Positions 5,853-13,187 of a stretch of DNA of 13,187 bases are shown in pieces. Position numbers and translations under genes: made by a program. Positions within the stretch are counted from its first letter, which is position 1; each line of letters opens with the position of its first letter. The notes below the pieces were generated by a model that was not told where the DNA came from, ran no database searches, and worked only from the letters and a program-made list of their open reading frames with translations. The stretch is from Acidobacteriota bacterium (GTDB lineage Bacteria > Acidobacteriota > Blastocatellia > RBC074), in contig JAKEHZ010000227.1 of assembly GCA_022614735.1 (NCBI GenBank), positions 1 to 13,187 of the forward strand, given 5' to 3'.

Positions 5853-6356
5853 ATGGATAGAATGGATAGAATTAACGCGGACGGGCTTGAGTTGAAGGAT
5901 CAAGTGATCTCAATCAATCGCGTCACCAAAGTTGTCAAAGGTGGTAAGAACCTTTCATTTGCCGCGCTCGTTGTAGTTGGAGATCAGGGCGGCATTGTCG
6001 GATTTGGGACTGGCAAAGCCAAAGAAGTGCCACAGGCGATCCGCAAAGCCATTGAGTCGGCTAAGAGGAATCTGATGCGTGTCCCTTTGGCCGGTTCGAC
6101 ATTGCCACACCCGATGGTCGGCAAATTCGGAGCCGGCAAGGTGCTGCTCAAGCCGGCAGTCGAAGGAACAGGAGTGATCGCTGGCGGTACCGTACGCGCG
6201 GTGATGAATGCTGTCGGTGTGAGCAACGTGTTGACCAAGTGTATCGGCTCGAATAATCCGCACAGCGTTATCCGTGCGACTTTCGATGCTTTGAAGAACA
6301 TGAAAAGCCCTGAAGAGGTCGCCCGTTTGCGTGGTCGCACCGTGGAGGATCTGTAA
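5853..6356 (+). CDS. rpsE: 30S ribosomal protein S5
   Basis: S5 works with S3 and S4 at the mRNA entry and affects decoding accuracy. The 167-residue product has the dsRNA-binding-like N-terminal domain (VISINRVTKVVKGGKNLSF, GTGKAKEVPQAIRKAIESAKRN) and the C-terminal domain (GTGVIAGGTVRAVMNAVG, NVLTKCIGSNNPHSVIRATFDAL). The start chosen has GGGGAGAG at 5837-5844 upstream. The first 18 bases are a perfect nine-base duplication (ATGGATAGA twice), giving MDRMDR, so the second ATG at 5862 is an alternative start. The stop is three bases before rpmD, indicating coupling. Confidence 0.97.
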   Translation: MDRMDRINADGLELKDQVISINRVTKVVKGGKNLSFAALVVVGDQGGIVGFGTGKAKEVPQAIRKAIESAKRNLMRVPLAGSTLPHPMVGKFGAGKVLLKPAVEGTGVIAGGTVRAVMNAVGVSNVLTKCIGSNNPHSVIRATFDALKNMKSPEEVARLRGRTVEDL

Positions 6357-6359
6357 GAA

Positions 6360-6548
6360 ATGGCCAAGGAGACGAAGAAGATCAAAATTCAGTGGTATCG
6401 GAGCACGATCGCAACTCCGCGGAAACATAAAGTTATTGTGCGGAGTCTGGGGTTCACCAAACTTAATCAAATTATCGAGCGCCCCGACACTGAATCGATT
6501 CGCGGGATGGTGGCGAAGATCCCGCACCTGTTGAGGATCGTAGATTAA
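6360..6548 (+). CDS. rpmD: 50S ribosomal protein L30
   Basis: L30 is a small 50S protein of the ferredoxin-like fold. The 62-residue product has the family pattern: KIKIQWYRSTIATPRKHK, then VRSLGFTKLNQIIERPDTESIRGMV and a hydrophobic ending KIPHLLRIVD. Its length is typical of bacterial L30. It starts three bases after rpsE, with GGAGG at 6344-6348 inside the end of rpsE, so translational coupling is likely. rpmD is missing from some bacterial spc operons; here it keeps the E. coli-like position between S5 and L15. Confidence 0.97.
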   Translation: MAKETKKIKIQWYRSTIATPRKHKVIVRSLGFTKLNQIIERPDTESIRGMVAKIPHLLRIVD

Positions 6549-6566
6549 ATAGAGAGTGGCACAACT

Positions 6567-7019
6567 ATGGCAATCGGCTTGAACAAACTGAAAGCGCCAG
6601 CGGGCTCAAAACACAAGAAGAAACGTGTCGGGCGTGGTCCCGGATCGGGGCTCGGCAAGACTTCGGGGCGCGGTAGTAAAGGACAGAAATCGCGCTCGGG
6701 TTATTCGGGTAAGCGCGGTTTTGAAGGCGGGCAGATGCCGCTTCATCGCCGTCTGCCAAAGCGCGGTTTTACCAATCTCTTCAAGCGTGACTGGGCGGAA
6801 GTGAATATCGCCGATCTCGAGAAATTTTTTGAGACAGGCGCCACTGTGACACCTCAGACGCTCAGCGAACGGGGCCTGATTCGGAGGTCGATGGAGAAAT
6901 CGGTCGTCATCCTGGGCCACGGCGAACTGAAAAAATCGCTCACAGTGAGCGCTCATCGTTACAGCGCCTCTGCGAAGCAGAAGATCGAAGCGGCCGGAGG
7001 AAAGGCCGAAGTTTTATGA
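6567..7019 (+). CDS. rplO: 50S ribosomal protein L15
   Basis: L15 is a late-assembly 50S protein whose long basic N-terminal arm threads through 23S rRNA. The 150-residue product shows the Gly/Arg/Lys-rich arm (KKRVGRGPGSGLGKTSGRG, KGQKSRSG, then RGFEGGQMPLHRRLPKRGF) and a C-terminal domain ending VSAHRYSASAKQKIEAAGGKAEVL. Length is normal. GAGAGTGG at 6552-6559 is a weak ribosome binding site before the ATG. Its TGA stop overlaps the start of the following heptamer array. Confidence 0.98.
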   Translation: MAIGLNKLKAPAGSKHKKKRVGRGPGSGLGKTSGRGSKGQKSRSGYSGKRGFEGGQMPLHRRLPKRGFTNLFKRDWAEVNIADLEKFFETGATVTPQTLSERGLIRRSMEKSVVILGHGELKKSLTVSAHRYSASAKQKIEAAGGKAEVL

Positions 7020-7103
7020 TTGCGGATTGCGGATTGGGGATTGCGGAATTGTAAAAATTAAGTTCCAATTAAATCCGCAATCCGCAATCCGCAATCCGCA
7101 ATC
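7018..7103 (+). repeat. ATTGCGG heptamer inverted repeat between rplO and secY
   Basis: Left: ATTGCGG, ATTGCGG, ATTGGGG, ATTGCGG (7019-7046). Right: AATCCGC four times plus AATC (7072-7103). The four units on each side can pair almost completely around an A/T-rich loop. This is the largest ATTGCGG copy in the window. The array begins in the rplO stop codon (TGA 7017-7019), and a GAGG for secY follows at 7110-7113. Confidence 0.95.
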
Positions 7104-7118
7104 AGAAGTGAGGTAGTT

Positions 7119-8525
<1,407 letters not shown>

Positions 8526-8583
8526 ATGCAGGCGCCTCATGCCAGCGATTCTGTAATTTGACATTGAGGCACAGGCTATCACG

Positions 8584-9234
8584 ATGTCGAAGATCATAGT
8601 CATGATTGGGGCACCGGGCGCTGGCAAGGGAACGCAAGCGCGTTTGCTCTCTGAAAAATATGGATACCCGCAAATCTCGACGGGTGACATCCTGCGCGCC
8701 ATGGCGAACGCCGATACCCCGCTCGGGCACGAGATCAAAGAGACGATCGCTTCCGGCAACCTGGTAAGCGATGAAGTCCTTGCCCAAGTGATTAAGGATC
8801 GGATTTCAAGTGAGGATTGCACTGCAGGATTCATCCTCGACGGTTATCCGCGCACTCTGGATCAGGCCAGGTTGCTTGATGAGCTGGCGGATCAGCAGAA
8901 TAAGGATATCCTCCTGGTTCACGTTATCGTCGATGAAGAGTTGCTCTTCAAGCGGTTGACCGGCCGGAGAGTTTGTACGAAGTGCGGCGAGATTTATAAC
9001 ATCTACTTTCGGTCTCCGAAGCGAGATGGGTTCTGCGATCTCGATGGCGCTCCGCTGATTCAACGCAGCGATGACACCTCTGAAACTGTCAATCGCAGGT
9101 TGGAAGCATATAAAATTTCGACTGCGCCTCTGATTGATTATTACCGCCAGGATGGGCGTCTGATTGAATTGGATGGCGATCGCCCGGTCGAAGAAGTTTT
9201 GGAGCAACTGTCTGCGATAATAGAGACATTTTAG
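8584..9234 (+). CDS. adk: Adenylate kinase, zinc-binding long form
   Basis: Adk catalyses ATP + AMP = 2 ADP in the cytosol, balancing adenylate pools. The 216-residue product has the P-loop GAPGAGKGT (residues 9-17), the AMP-site segment STGD (32-35), LDGYPR (85-90), and a long LID domain. The LID carries Cys131, Cys134, Cys151 and Asp154 in the CX2C-X16-CX2D pattern of zinc-binding adenylate kinases such as that of Bacillus subtilis; E. coli Adk lacks these. The start gives MSKIIVMIGAPG, a normal N-terminus, although only GAGG at 8566-8569 resembles a ribosome binding site. It follows secY by 58 bases, as in many spc operons. Confidence 0.97.
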   Translation: MSKIIVMIGAPGAGKGTQARLLSEKYGYPQISTGDILRAMANADTPLGHEIKETIASGNLVSDEVLAQVIKDRISSEDCTAGFILDGYPRTLDQARLLDELADQQNKDILLVHVIVDEELLFKRLTGRRVCTKCGEIYNIYFRSPKRDGFCDLDGAPLIQRSDDTSETVNRRLEAYKISTAPLIDYYRQDGRLIELDGDRPVEEVLEQLSAIIETF

Positions 9235-9286
9235 GGCAGGCAGTGCCAGGGAAATTGAAATTTAAGCCCCGCACTGAAGAGTCTAG

Positions 9287-10054
9287 ATGGTTATTCGTAA
9301 ATCACGCAGTGAAATTGAGAGGATGCGACGCTCGGGATTGATCGTTGCCGAGACGCTACGAGATCTGCGAAGGATGGTCGAGCCGGGTATTACCACCCGG
9401 GATCTCGATGCCTATGCCGAGAAGAAGATTCGGTCGGCTGGCGCATATCCGACATTCAAAGGTTATCGCGGGTTCCCGGCTTCGATCTGCGCATCGATCA
9501 ATGACGAAGTTGTTCACGGTATCCCTTCGGAGCGCAAACTGCGTGAAGGCGACATTATCAAACTTGATTGCGGCGCGACTCTCGAGGGATATGTCGGAGA
9601 TGCTGCAATCAGCGTAGGTGTAGGGGAGATTTCTCCGGAACTCGAGAGACTCATGCAGATAACTCGAGAATCACTCTTGCAGGCTGTGGAGAAGATGGTC
9701 CCGGGCAATCGGCTTTATGACGTCTCCTATGCGGTTCAGGAGTACGTCGAAGGGCGCGGATATGCGGTGGTGCGCGAGTTTTGCGGCCACGGCATCGGTC
9801 AACGAATGCACGAAGACCCCCAGGTCCCAAATTACGGTCGTCCGGGAACTGGCCCGAGATTGAAAGAGGGCTGGGTGCTTGCTGTCGAACCGATGGTCAA
9901 CGCCGGCACACACGAAGTAGACGTATTGGCTGACGGTTGGACGGTTAAAACTCGAGACGGAAAGGCGTCGTCGCATTTCGAGCACACTATCGCGGTCACC
10001 GAAGACGGCCCTCAGGTGCTCACCGCGCTGGAGGACGGGACGCTACACCTGTAA
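9287..10054 (+). CDS. map: Methionine aminopeptidase, type I
   Basis: Map removes the initiator methionine from nascent proteins at the tunnel exit after deformylation. The 255-residue product has the type I pita-bread fold without insertion. All five metal ligands are visible: Asp94 and Asp105 (LDCG...GDAA), His168 (FCGHGIG), Glu201 (EPMV) and Glu232 (SHFEHT). The substrate-binding His77 is in DEVVHGIP. There is no N-terminal zinc or SH3-like extension. The ATG at 9287 yields MVIRKSRSEIERMRRSG, the typical beginning; the ribosome binding site is weak (GAAGAG upstream). It lies between adk and infA, a common arrangement in non-enteric bacteria. Confidence 0.97.
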   Translation: MVIRKSRSEIERMRRSGLIVAETLRDLRRMVEPGITTRDLDAYAEKKIRSAGAYPTFKGYRGFPASICASINDEVVHGIPSERKLREGDIIKLDCGATLEGYVGDAAISVGVGEISPELERLMQITRESLLQAVEKMVPGNRLYDVSYAVQEYVEGRGYAVVREFCGHGIGQRMHEDPQVPNYGRPGTGPRLKEGWVLAVEPMVNAGTHEVDVLADGWTVKTRDGKASSHFEHTIAVTEDGPQVLTALEDGTLHL

Positions 10055-10073
10055 CACAAGTATGGCACGTAAC

Positions 10074-10101
10074 TTGCAAAATATCGATTGGCGGTTATAA
10101 T
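10074..10101 (+). promoter_or_regulatory. Putative sigma-70 type promoter upstream of infA
   Basis: TTGCAA (10074-10079; four of six bases of the -35 consensus) and a perfect TATAAT (10096-10101) are separated by 16 bases. They lie in the 83-base map-infA spacer, which has no heptamer array. A transcript would start near 10108, about 30 bases before infA. This could drive infA, rpmJ and the alpha genes independently of the upstream operon. It is a prediction from consensus only. Confidence 0.5.
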
Positions 10102-10137
10102 GCAGGTTTCGCAATTTAACAGTTATCACTAGAGGGT

Positions 10138-10356
10138 ATGTCGAAAGAAGATGCAATAGAGGTGCAGGCAACGGTGCTTGAGACGTTGCCCAATGCGATG
10201 TTTAAAGTCGAATTGGAAAACAAGCACCAGGTTTTAGCTCACATCTCGGGACGAATGCGAAAGAACTTCATCAAGATTCTGCCGGGTGACAGGGTGTTAG
10301 TCGAGCTTTCACCTTACGATTTGACGCGCGGCAGAATCGTCTATCGATTCAAATAG
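10138..10356 (+). CDS. infA: Translation initiation factor IF-1
   Basis: IF-1 is an OB-fold protein that binds the 30S A site and assists IF-2 and IF-3 during initiation. The 72-residue product matches the family from end to end (MSKEDAIEVQATVLETLPNAMF, then HISGRMRKNFIKILPGDRVLVELSPYDLTRGRIVYRFK), so the start is certain. The ribosome binding site is odd: AGAGGG at 10131-10136 lies only one base before the ATG. It follows map by 83 bases, with a promoter-like sequence in between, and precedes rpmJ, the usual order. Confidence 0.98.
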   Translation: MSKEDAIEVQATVLETLPNAMFKVELENKHQVLAHISGRMRKNFIKILPGDRVLVELSPYDLTRGRIVYRFK

Positions 10357-10417
10357 TCTTTATCGTTCTCTTCCCGCGTCTTCAAAAGGCAGCCCTCGAT
10401 CATAGACGAGACGAACA

Positions 10418-10531
<114 letters not shown>

Positions 10532-10563
10532 TTTCAAATTTCAAATTTCAAATTTGAAATTTC
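10532..10563 (+). repeat. TTCAAAT heptamer array with palindrome between rpmJ and rpsM
   Basis: TTCAAAT occurs three times at 10533-10553, followed by an inverted half (TTGAAATTTC). The central 20 bases 10543-10562 are a perfect palindrome. The unit is A/T-rich, in contrast to the GC-rich ones elsewhere. The array begins directly after the rpmJ stop and ends 5 bases before the rpsM ribosome binding site. Confidence 0.93.
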
Positions 10564-10579
10564 AGAGTGGAGGAAGTAA

Positions 10580-10963
10580 ATGGCTCGTGTAGCAGGCGTC
10601 GACCTACCACCGCAAAAGCGCGCGCAAATCGGGTTGACTTATATCTACGGGATCGGGAGATCGCGCGCGACCAACATTCTCAACGAAGCGAAGGTAAGTA
10701 TTGATAAGAAGGTTCGCGATCTGAGCGAAGAGGAGTTGAACCGCATCCGCGCGATCGTTGATCAACAGGGTAATATCGAGGGAGACCTGCGGAAGCAGAT
10801 ACAATTGGACATCAAGCGTTTGATGGACATCGGTTGCTATCGGGGATTGCGGCACCGCAGAGGACTCCCGGTTCGCGGGCAGCGGACGCACACCAATGCG
10901 CGCACCCGTAAGGGCCCGCGTCGCGCCACGATTGCAAAGAAGAAAGCTCCAGGGAAGAAGTAA
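10580..10963 (+). CDS. rpsM: 30S ribosomal protein S13
   Basis: S13 is a 30S head protein that contacts the P-site tRNA and forms the B1 bridges with L5. The 127-residue product begins MARVAGVDLPPQKRAQIGLTYIYGIG, has the helical domain, and ends with the basic tail GLPVRGQRTHTNARTRKGPRRATIAKKKAPGKK, all canonical. GGAGGA at 10569-10574, five bases before the ATG, is one of the strongest ribosome binding sites in the window. It opens the alpha operon. In E. coli, S4 binds near here to repress; the palindromic array precedes it instead. Confidence 0.98.
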   Translation: MARVAGVDLPPQKRAQIGLTYIYGIGRSRATNILNEAKVSIDKKVRDLSEEELNRIRAIVDQQGNIEGDLRKQIQLDIKRLMDIGCYRGLRHRRGLPVRGQRTHTNARTRKGPRRATIAKKKAPGKK

Positions 10964-10964
10964 A

Positions 10965-11026
10965 TTTAGTTCGCAGTTCGCAGTTCACAGTGACTGCGAA
11001 CTGCGAACTGCGAACTGCGAACTAAA
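10965..11026 (+). repeat. CTGCGAA heptamer inverted repeat between rpsM and rpsK
   Basis: Arms 10965-10985 and 11006-11026 form a perfect 21-bp stem with a 20-base loop. The right arm contains CTGCGAA four times in tandem (10994-11021); the left has under three units. The array covers all but the first and last few bases of the spacer: it starts one base after the rpsM stop and ends two bases before the rpsK ATG, which leaves no Shine-Dalgarno. Confidence 0.96.
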
Positions 11027-11028
11027 AT

Positions 11029-11436
11029 ATGGCAAAACAGCAACAGTCTACAGGCAAGAAGAAGGTATTCAAGAAGAAAGAGAAGAAAGTCGTGCCGCAA
11101 GGCGTCGTCCACATCCAGGCGACTTTCAATAACACGCTGGTCAGCATCACCGATTTGGAAGGTAACCTGGTCGCGCAATCATCGGCCGGCGCGATGGGGT
11201 TTCGCGGTTCGCGTAAAGGGACGCCTTTCGCGGCGCAGCAGGCGGCAAATAAAGCTGCCGCCCTTGCCCGCGATTGCGGCATGCGAAGTTGTGAAGTGCG
11301 GGTGAAAGGGCCCGGATCGGGGCGCGAATCGGCCATCCGCGCGATTCAATCCGCGGGCATCGATGTCAAAATAATTCGCGATGTGACGCCGATTCCCCAT
11401 AACGGATGCAGGCCCCCAAAGCGTCGTAGAGTTTAA
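11029..11436 (+). CDS. rpsK: 30S ribosomal protein S11
   Basis: S11 lies in the 30S platform by the Shine-Dalgarno/anti-Shine-Dalgarno helix. The 135-residue product has a Lys-rich N-terminus and the family core GVVHIQATFNNTLVSITD, GFRGSRKGTPFAAQQAA, KGPGSGRESAIRAIQSAG and the ending DVTPIPHNGCRPPKRRRV. Length and ends are normal. The ATG sits two bases after the right arm of a 21-bp inverted repeat, and there is no purine-rich ribosome binding site (upstream GCGAACTAAAAT). Coupling to rpsM across a strong hairpin, or initiation on the A-rich leader, are the remaining possibilities. Confidence 0.98.
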   Translation: MAKQQQSTGKKKVFKKKEKKVVPQGVVHIQATFNNTLVSITDLEGNLVAQSSAGAMGFRGSRKGTPFAAQQAANKAAALARDCGMRSCEVRVKGPGSGRESAIRAIQSAGIDVKIIRDVTPIPHNGCRPPKRRRV

Positions 11437-11459
11437 AAAGGTTTAACGGAGGAAAGAGA

Positions 11460-12095
11460 TTGGCAAGAGATAGAGGCAAGCAATGTCGTTTGTGCCGGCG
11501 CGAGGGAATGAAGCTCTACCTCAAAGGCGAGAAGTGCTACAAACCCTCGTGTCCGATTGAGAAGCGCGGAACCAATCCGCCAGGGCAGCACGGCCCGAAC
11601 GCCAAGCGCAAACCGATCGGTTACGGCGAGCAACTGCGCGAAAAGCAGCGCGTTAAGCGCATCTATAACCTGCTTGAAACGCAGTTCCGCAACTACTTCG
11701 AGAAGGCAGCGCGCCAGAAAGGCGTGACGGGCGAAAACCTGCTCTCGCTGTTGGAGCGTCGTCTCGACAATGTGATTTACCGCCTGGGATTTGCGATGTC
11801 TCGCCGTCAGGCACGTCAGTTTGTTCGTCACGGTCATGTCAGTGTTAATGGTAGGAAGGTCGACATCCCGTCCTTCCAGGTCAAGATCGGAGATGAGATC
11901 GCGGTCCGTGATAAGAGTATGAATAATGCTCATATTCAGGGCGCGTTTCAGACTTCCGGTGGTCGCGGCCGTCCGGCTTGGCTGGAAATAATCAATCCTG
12001 ACAAGCTCGTTGGCCGCGTCATCGCGCAACCGCGCCGTGAAGATATTGATCAGAATATCAACGAACAGCTGATCGTCGAGTTGTACAGCAAGTAG
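11460..12095 (+). CDS. rpsD: 30S ribosomal protein S4, zinc-binding form
   Basis: S4 is a primary 16S rRNA binder that starts 30S assembly and, in E. coli, represses the alpha operon. The 211-residue product has the N-terminal zinc site Cys9, Cys12, Cys26, Cys31 (CX2C-X13-CX4C, as in Thermus S4) and an S4 RNA-binding domain (LERRLDNVIYRLGFAMSRRQARQFVRHGHVSVNGRKV). The start is TTG at 11460: it yields MARDRGKQCRLC, no ATG exists near the family N-terminus, and GGAGGA at 11448-11453 lies six bases upstream. The non-AUG start beside a near-ideal ribosome binding site may set output. It ends with the canonical EQLIVELYSK. Confidence 0.97.
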   Translation: MARDRGKQCRLCRREGMKLYLKGEKCYKPSCPIEKRGTNPPGQHGPNAKRKPIGYGEQLREKQRVKRIYNLLETQFRNYFEKAARQKGVTGENLLSLLERRLDNVIYRLGFAMSRRQARQFVRHGHVSVNGRKVDIPSFQVKIGDEIAVRDKSMNNAHIQGAFQTSGGRGRPAWLEIINPDKLVGRVIAQPRREDIDQNINEQLIVELYSK

Positions 12096-12102
12096 TCGTG
12101 CC

Positions 12103-12120
12103 CATAGGTTGCAACCTATG
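12103..12120 (+). promoter_or_regulatory. 18-base perfect palindrome in the rpsD-rpoA spacer
   Basis: CATAGGTTGCAACCTATG is a perfect palindrome 7 bases after the rpsD stop; as RNA it can form a 7-bp stem with a TGCA loop. No T-run follows, so it does not resemble an intrinsic terminator. It is not made of the heptamer units seen elsewhere. It could be an RNA processing or regulatory element, but no function can be assigned. Confidence 0.5.
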
Positions 12121-12165
12121 AGGCGCAGGGTTGATAGCATTGATTAAGCGAAAGTTGAGAGAGAA

Positions 12166-12179
12166 ATGGTAGCTACCAT
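12166..12179 (+). promoter_or_regulatory. Palindrome covering the rpoA start codons
   Basis: ATGGTAGCTACCAT is a perfect 14-base palindrome that contains the first candidate rpoA ATG (12166) and the first two bases of the second (12178). As RNA it could form a short hairpin with a GC or AGCT loop at the start region. It may be chance, but it makes the choice of start uncertain. Confidence 0.4.
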
Positions 12180-13167
12180 GTGGACCGGTTTCCAGAAGCC
12201 GAAGCGGTTGTCATGTGAGACCATGACTGAGCGCTTTGGTCGTTTTTCCGCACAGCCTTTCGAGCGTGGTTTCGGCACGACCATAGGCAACAGCTTACGC
12301 CGCGCCTTACTCTCGTCCATTGAAGGCGCAGCGATTACTGCCGTCCGTATCGAAGGAGTGTTACATGAGTTCTCTTCGATCCCCGGAGTGGTTGAAGATG
12401 CGACTGACATTATTCTCAATCTTAAACAGATACCCTTTAGACTTCATTCCGGGGAAACGAAGACTCTGAGAGTTGCGCGTTCCGAACCGGGCGAGATGAA
12501 GTCCGGCGATATAGAGGTGGATGCTGACGTCGAAGTCCTCGATCCGAACGTCCACATCGCAACGGTGAGCGAAGGTGGAAATCTGAACATTGAGCTGCGA
12601 CTTAAAAAAGGCCGCGGCTATGTTTCCGCCGATCGCAACTTCGATGATGACCTGCCGGTCGGGTACATCCCGGTCGATTCGGTCCATTCGCCGATCAAAA
12701 AGGTCAATTTCCACGTCGAGGCTGCGCGCCTGGGACAGGACACGGACTATGACAAGCTCCTGCTCGAAGTCTGGACCAACGGCAGCATCACTCCGGAGCA
12801 CGCCATCGGTCTGGCCGCCAAGCTGATCAAAGATCACATGGCGATCTTCATCAACTTCGAAGAGGATATTCAGGAGCAACCTGAGCCCGTCGTACAGAAG
12901 CCTCTGGCTCCCGTCAACGAGCACCTCGATAAATCGGTCGATGAACTCGAGCTCTCGGTTCGCTCATACAATTGCCTGAAGAATTCGGACATCAAGACGA
13001 TCCGTGACCTCGTGCAGAAGAGCGAAGCTGAAATGCTTAAGACCAAGAACTTCGGTCGCAAATCGCTCAACGAGATCAAAGATATCCTCACGTCGATGGG
13101 ACTGAGCCTCGGAATGAAATTTGACGAGCACGGTAATCTCGTTAAAGGTCCCGAGCAGGAGAATTGA
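12166..13167 (+). CDS. rpoA: DNA-directed RNA polymerase subunit alpha
   Basis: Alpha dimerises to nucleate RNA polymerase assembly and contacts promoter UP elements and activators. The 333-residue product has the N-terminal dimerisation domain (residues about 8-235, with PFERGFGTTIGNSLRRALLSS and the HEFSSIPGV segment), a linker (about 236-255), and the alpha-CTD (about 256-318) with ELSVRSYNCLKN. Arg266 matches the DNA-contacting Arg265 of E. coli. The start at 12166 (MVATMWTGFQKPKRL) has GAGAG upstream; ATG 12178 (MWTGFQKPKRL) is close to common family N-termini and cannot be excluded. It follows rpsD by 70 bases; rplQ is expected next but lies outside. Its TGA stop begins another repeat. 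Confidence 0.97.
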   Translation: MVATMWTGFQKPKRLSCETMTERFGRFSAQPFERGFGTTIGNSLRRALLSSIEGAAITAVRIEGVLHEFSSIPGVVEDATDIILNLKQIPFRLHSGETKTLRVARSEPGEMKSGDIEVDADVEVLDPNVHIATVSEGGNLNIELRLKKGRGYVSADRNFDDDLPVGYIPVDSVHSPIKKVNFHVEAARLGQDTDYDKLLLEVWTNGSITPEHAIGLAAKLIKDHMAIFINFEEDIQEQPEPVVQKPLAPVNEHLDKSVDELELSVRSYNCLKNSDIKTIRDLVQKSEAEMLKTKNFGRKSLNEIKDILTSMGLSLGMKFDEHGNLVKGPEQEN

Positions 13168-13187
13168 TTGCGGATTGCGGATTGCGG
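13166..13187 (+). repeat. ATTGCGG tandem array after rpoA, cut by the window end
   Basis: Three perfect ATTGCGG units (13167-13187) follow the rpoA coding region, beginning in its TGA stop codon (13165-13167). By analogy with the other copies, a complementary AATCCGC arm should follow beyond the window, but that part is not visible. Confidence 0.9.

Noticed and set aside
2198..7103. The tandem arrays as a CRISPR array
   Set aside because: Units are 7 bases with no unique spacers between them, arms are inverted, and no cas gene is present.
8558..8563. Perfect TTGACA (-35 consensus) between secY and adk
   Set aside because: No acceptable -10 hexamer lies 15-19 bases downstream; the expected position falls on the adk start (ACGATG).
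8533..8570. Possible hairpin GCGCCTCA / TGAGGCAC in the secY-adk spacer
   Set aside because: Only about eight pairs with a mismatch and a long loop; not distinguishable from chance.
11433..12140. A 235-codon open frame on the - strand opposite rpsD
   Set aside because: It is a shadow of rpsD, whose S4 domains are unmistakable; the antisense protein has no recognisable motif or context.

Overview
This window is a bacterial ribosomal-protein super-operon. All 25 genes lie on the + strand: the 3' part of the S10 operon (rpsS-rplV-rpsC-rplP-rpmC-rpsQ), the whole spc operon (rplN-rplX-rplE-rpsN-rpsH-rplF-rplR-rpsE-rpmD-rplO-secY), the adk-map-infA-rpmJ block, and the alpha operon through rpoA. 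The window begins 2 bases before rpsS and ends 20 bases after rpoA, so rplB (upstream) and rplQ (downstream) probably lie just outside. Every gene is full length and recognisable. One of them, rpmJ (37 codons), is very short.

The organism is a bacterium of moderate GC (judged by eye, not computed). Gene order and the zinc-binding forms of S14, S4, L36 and Adk do not point to E. coli or its relatives. Protein flavour together with the style of the intergenic repeats suggests Acidobacteriota, perhaps Blastocatellia, but this is a tentative recollection and the window holds no 16S or other decisive marker.

The genes supply the translation apparatus (20 ribosomal proteins and IF1), the SecY translocon channel, adenylate kinase, methionine aminopeptidase, which trims nascent chains, and the RNA polymerase alpha subunit. 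Several pairs are tightly packed (rplP/rpmC overlap by ATGA, rpsS/rplV are 1 base apart, rpsE/rpmD are 3 bases apart), which fits co-transcription. A promoter-like TTGCAA-16-TATAAT upstream of infA suggests an internal start for the infA-rpmJ-alpha segment.

The unusual part is what lies between the genes. Ten internal spacers, plus the window end, contain short tandem arrays with a 7-base period (8 in one case), and most are arranged as inverted repeats that can fold into strong hairpins. Five arrays use the same unit (ATTGCGG and variants). The others each use a different unit (GTCGGTA, CCAGACT, CTGCGAA, TTCAAAT, GAGTGAT/CTCAAAT, GAGCGGGN) with the same architecture. Some start inside the stop codon of the upstream gene, some reach almost to the next start codon and leave no Shine-Dalgarno site, and one appears to separate a strong Shine-Dalgarno site from rplE. 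Arrays are absent from rpsS to rpsC and from secY to rpmJ. The coding content is conventional; the repeat family is the feature worth pursuing.
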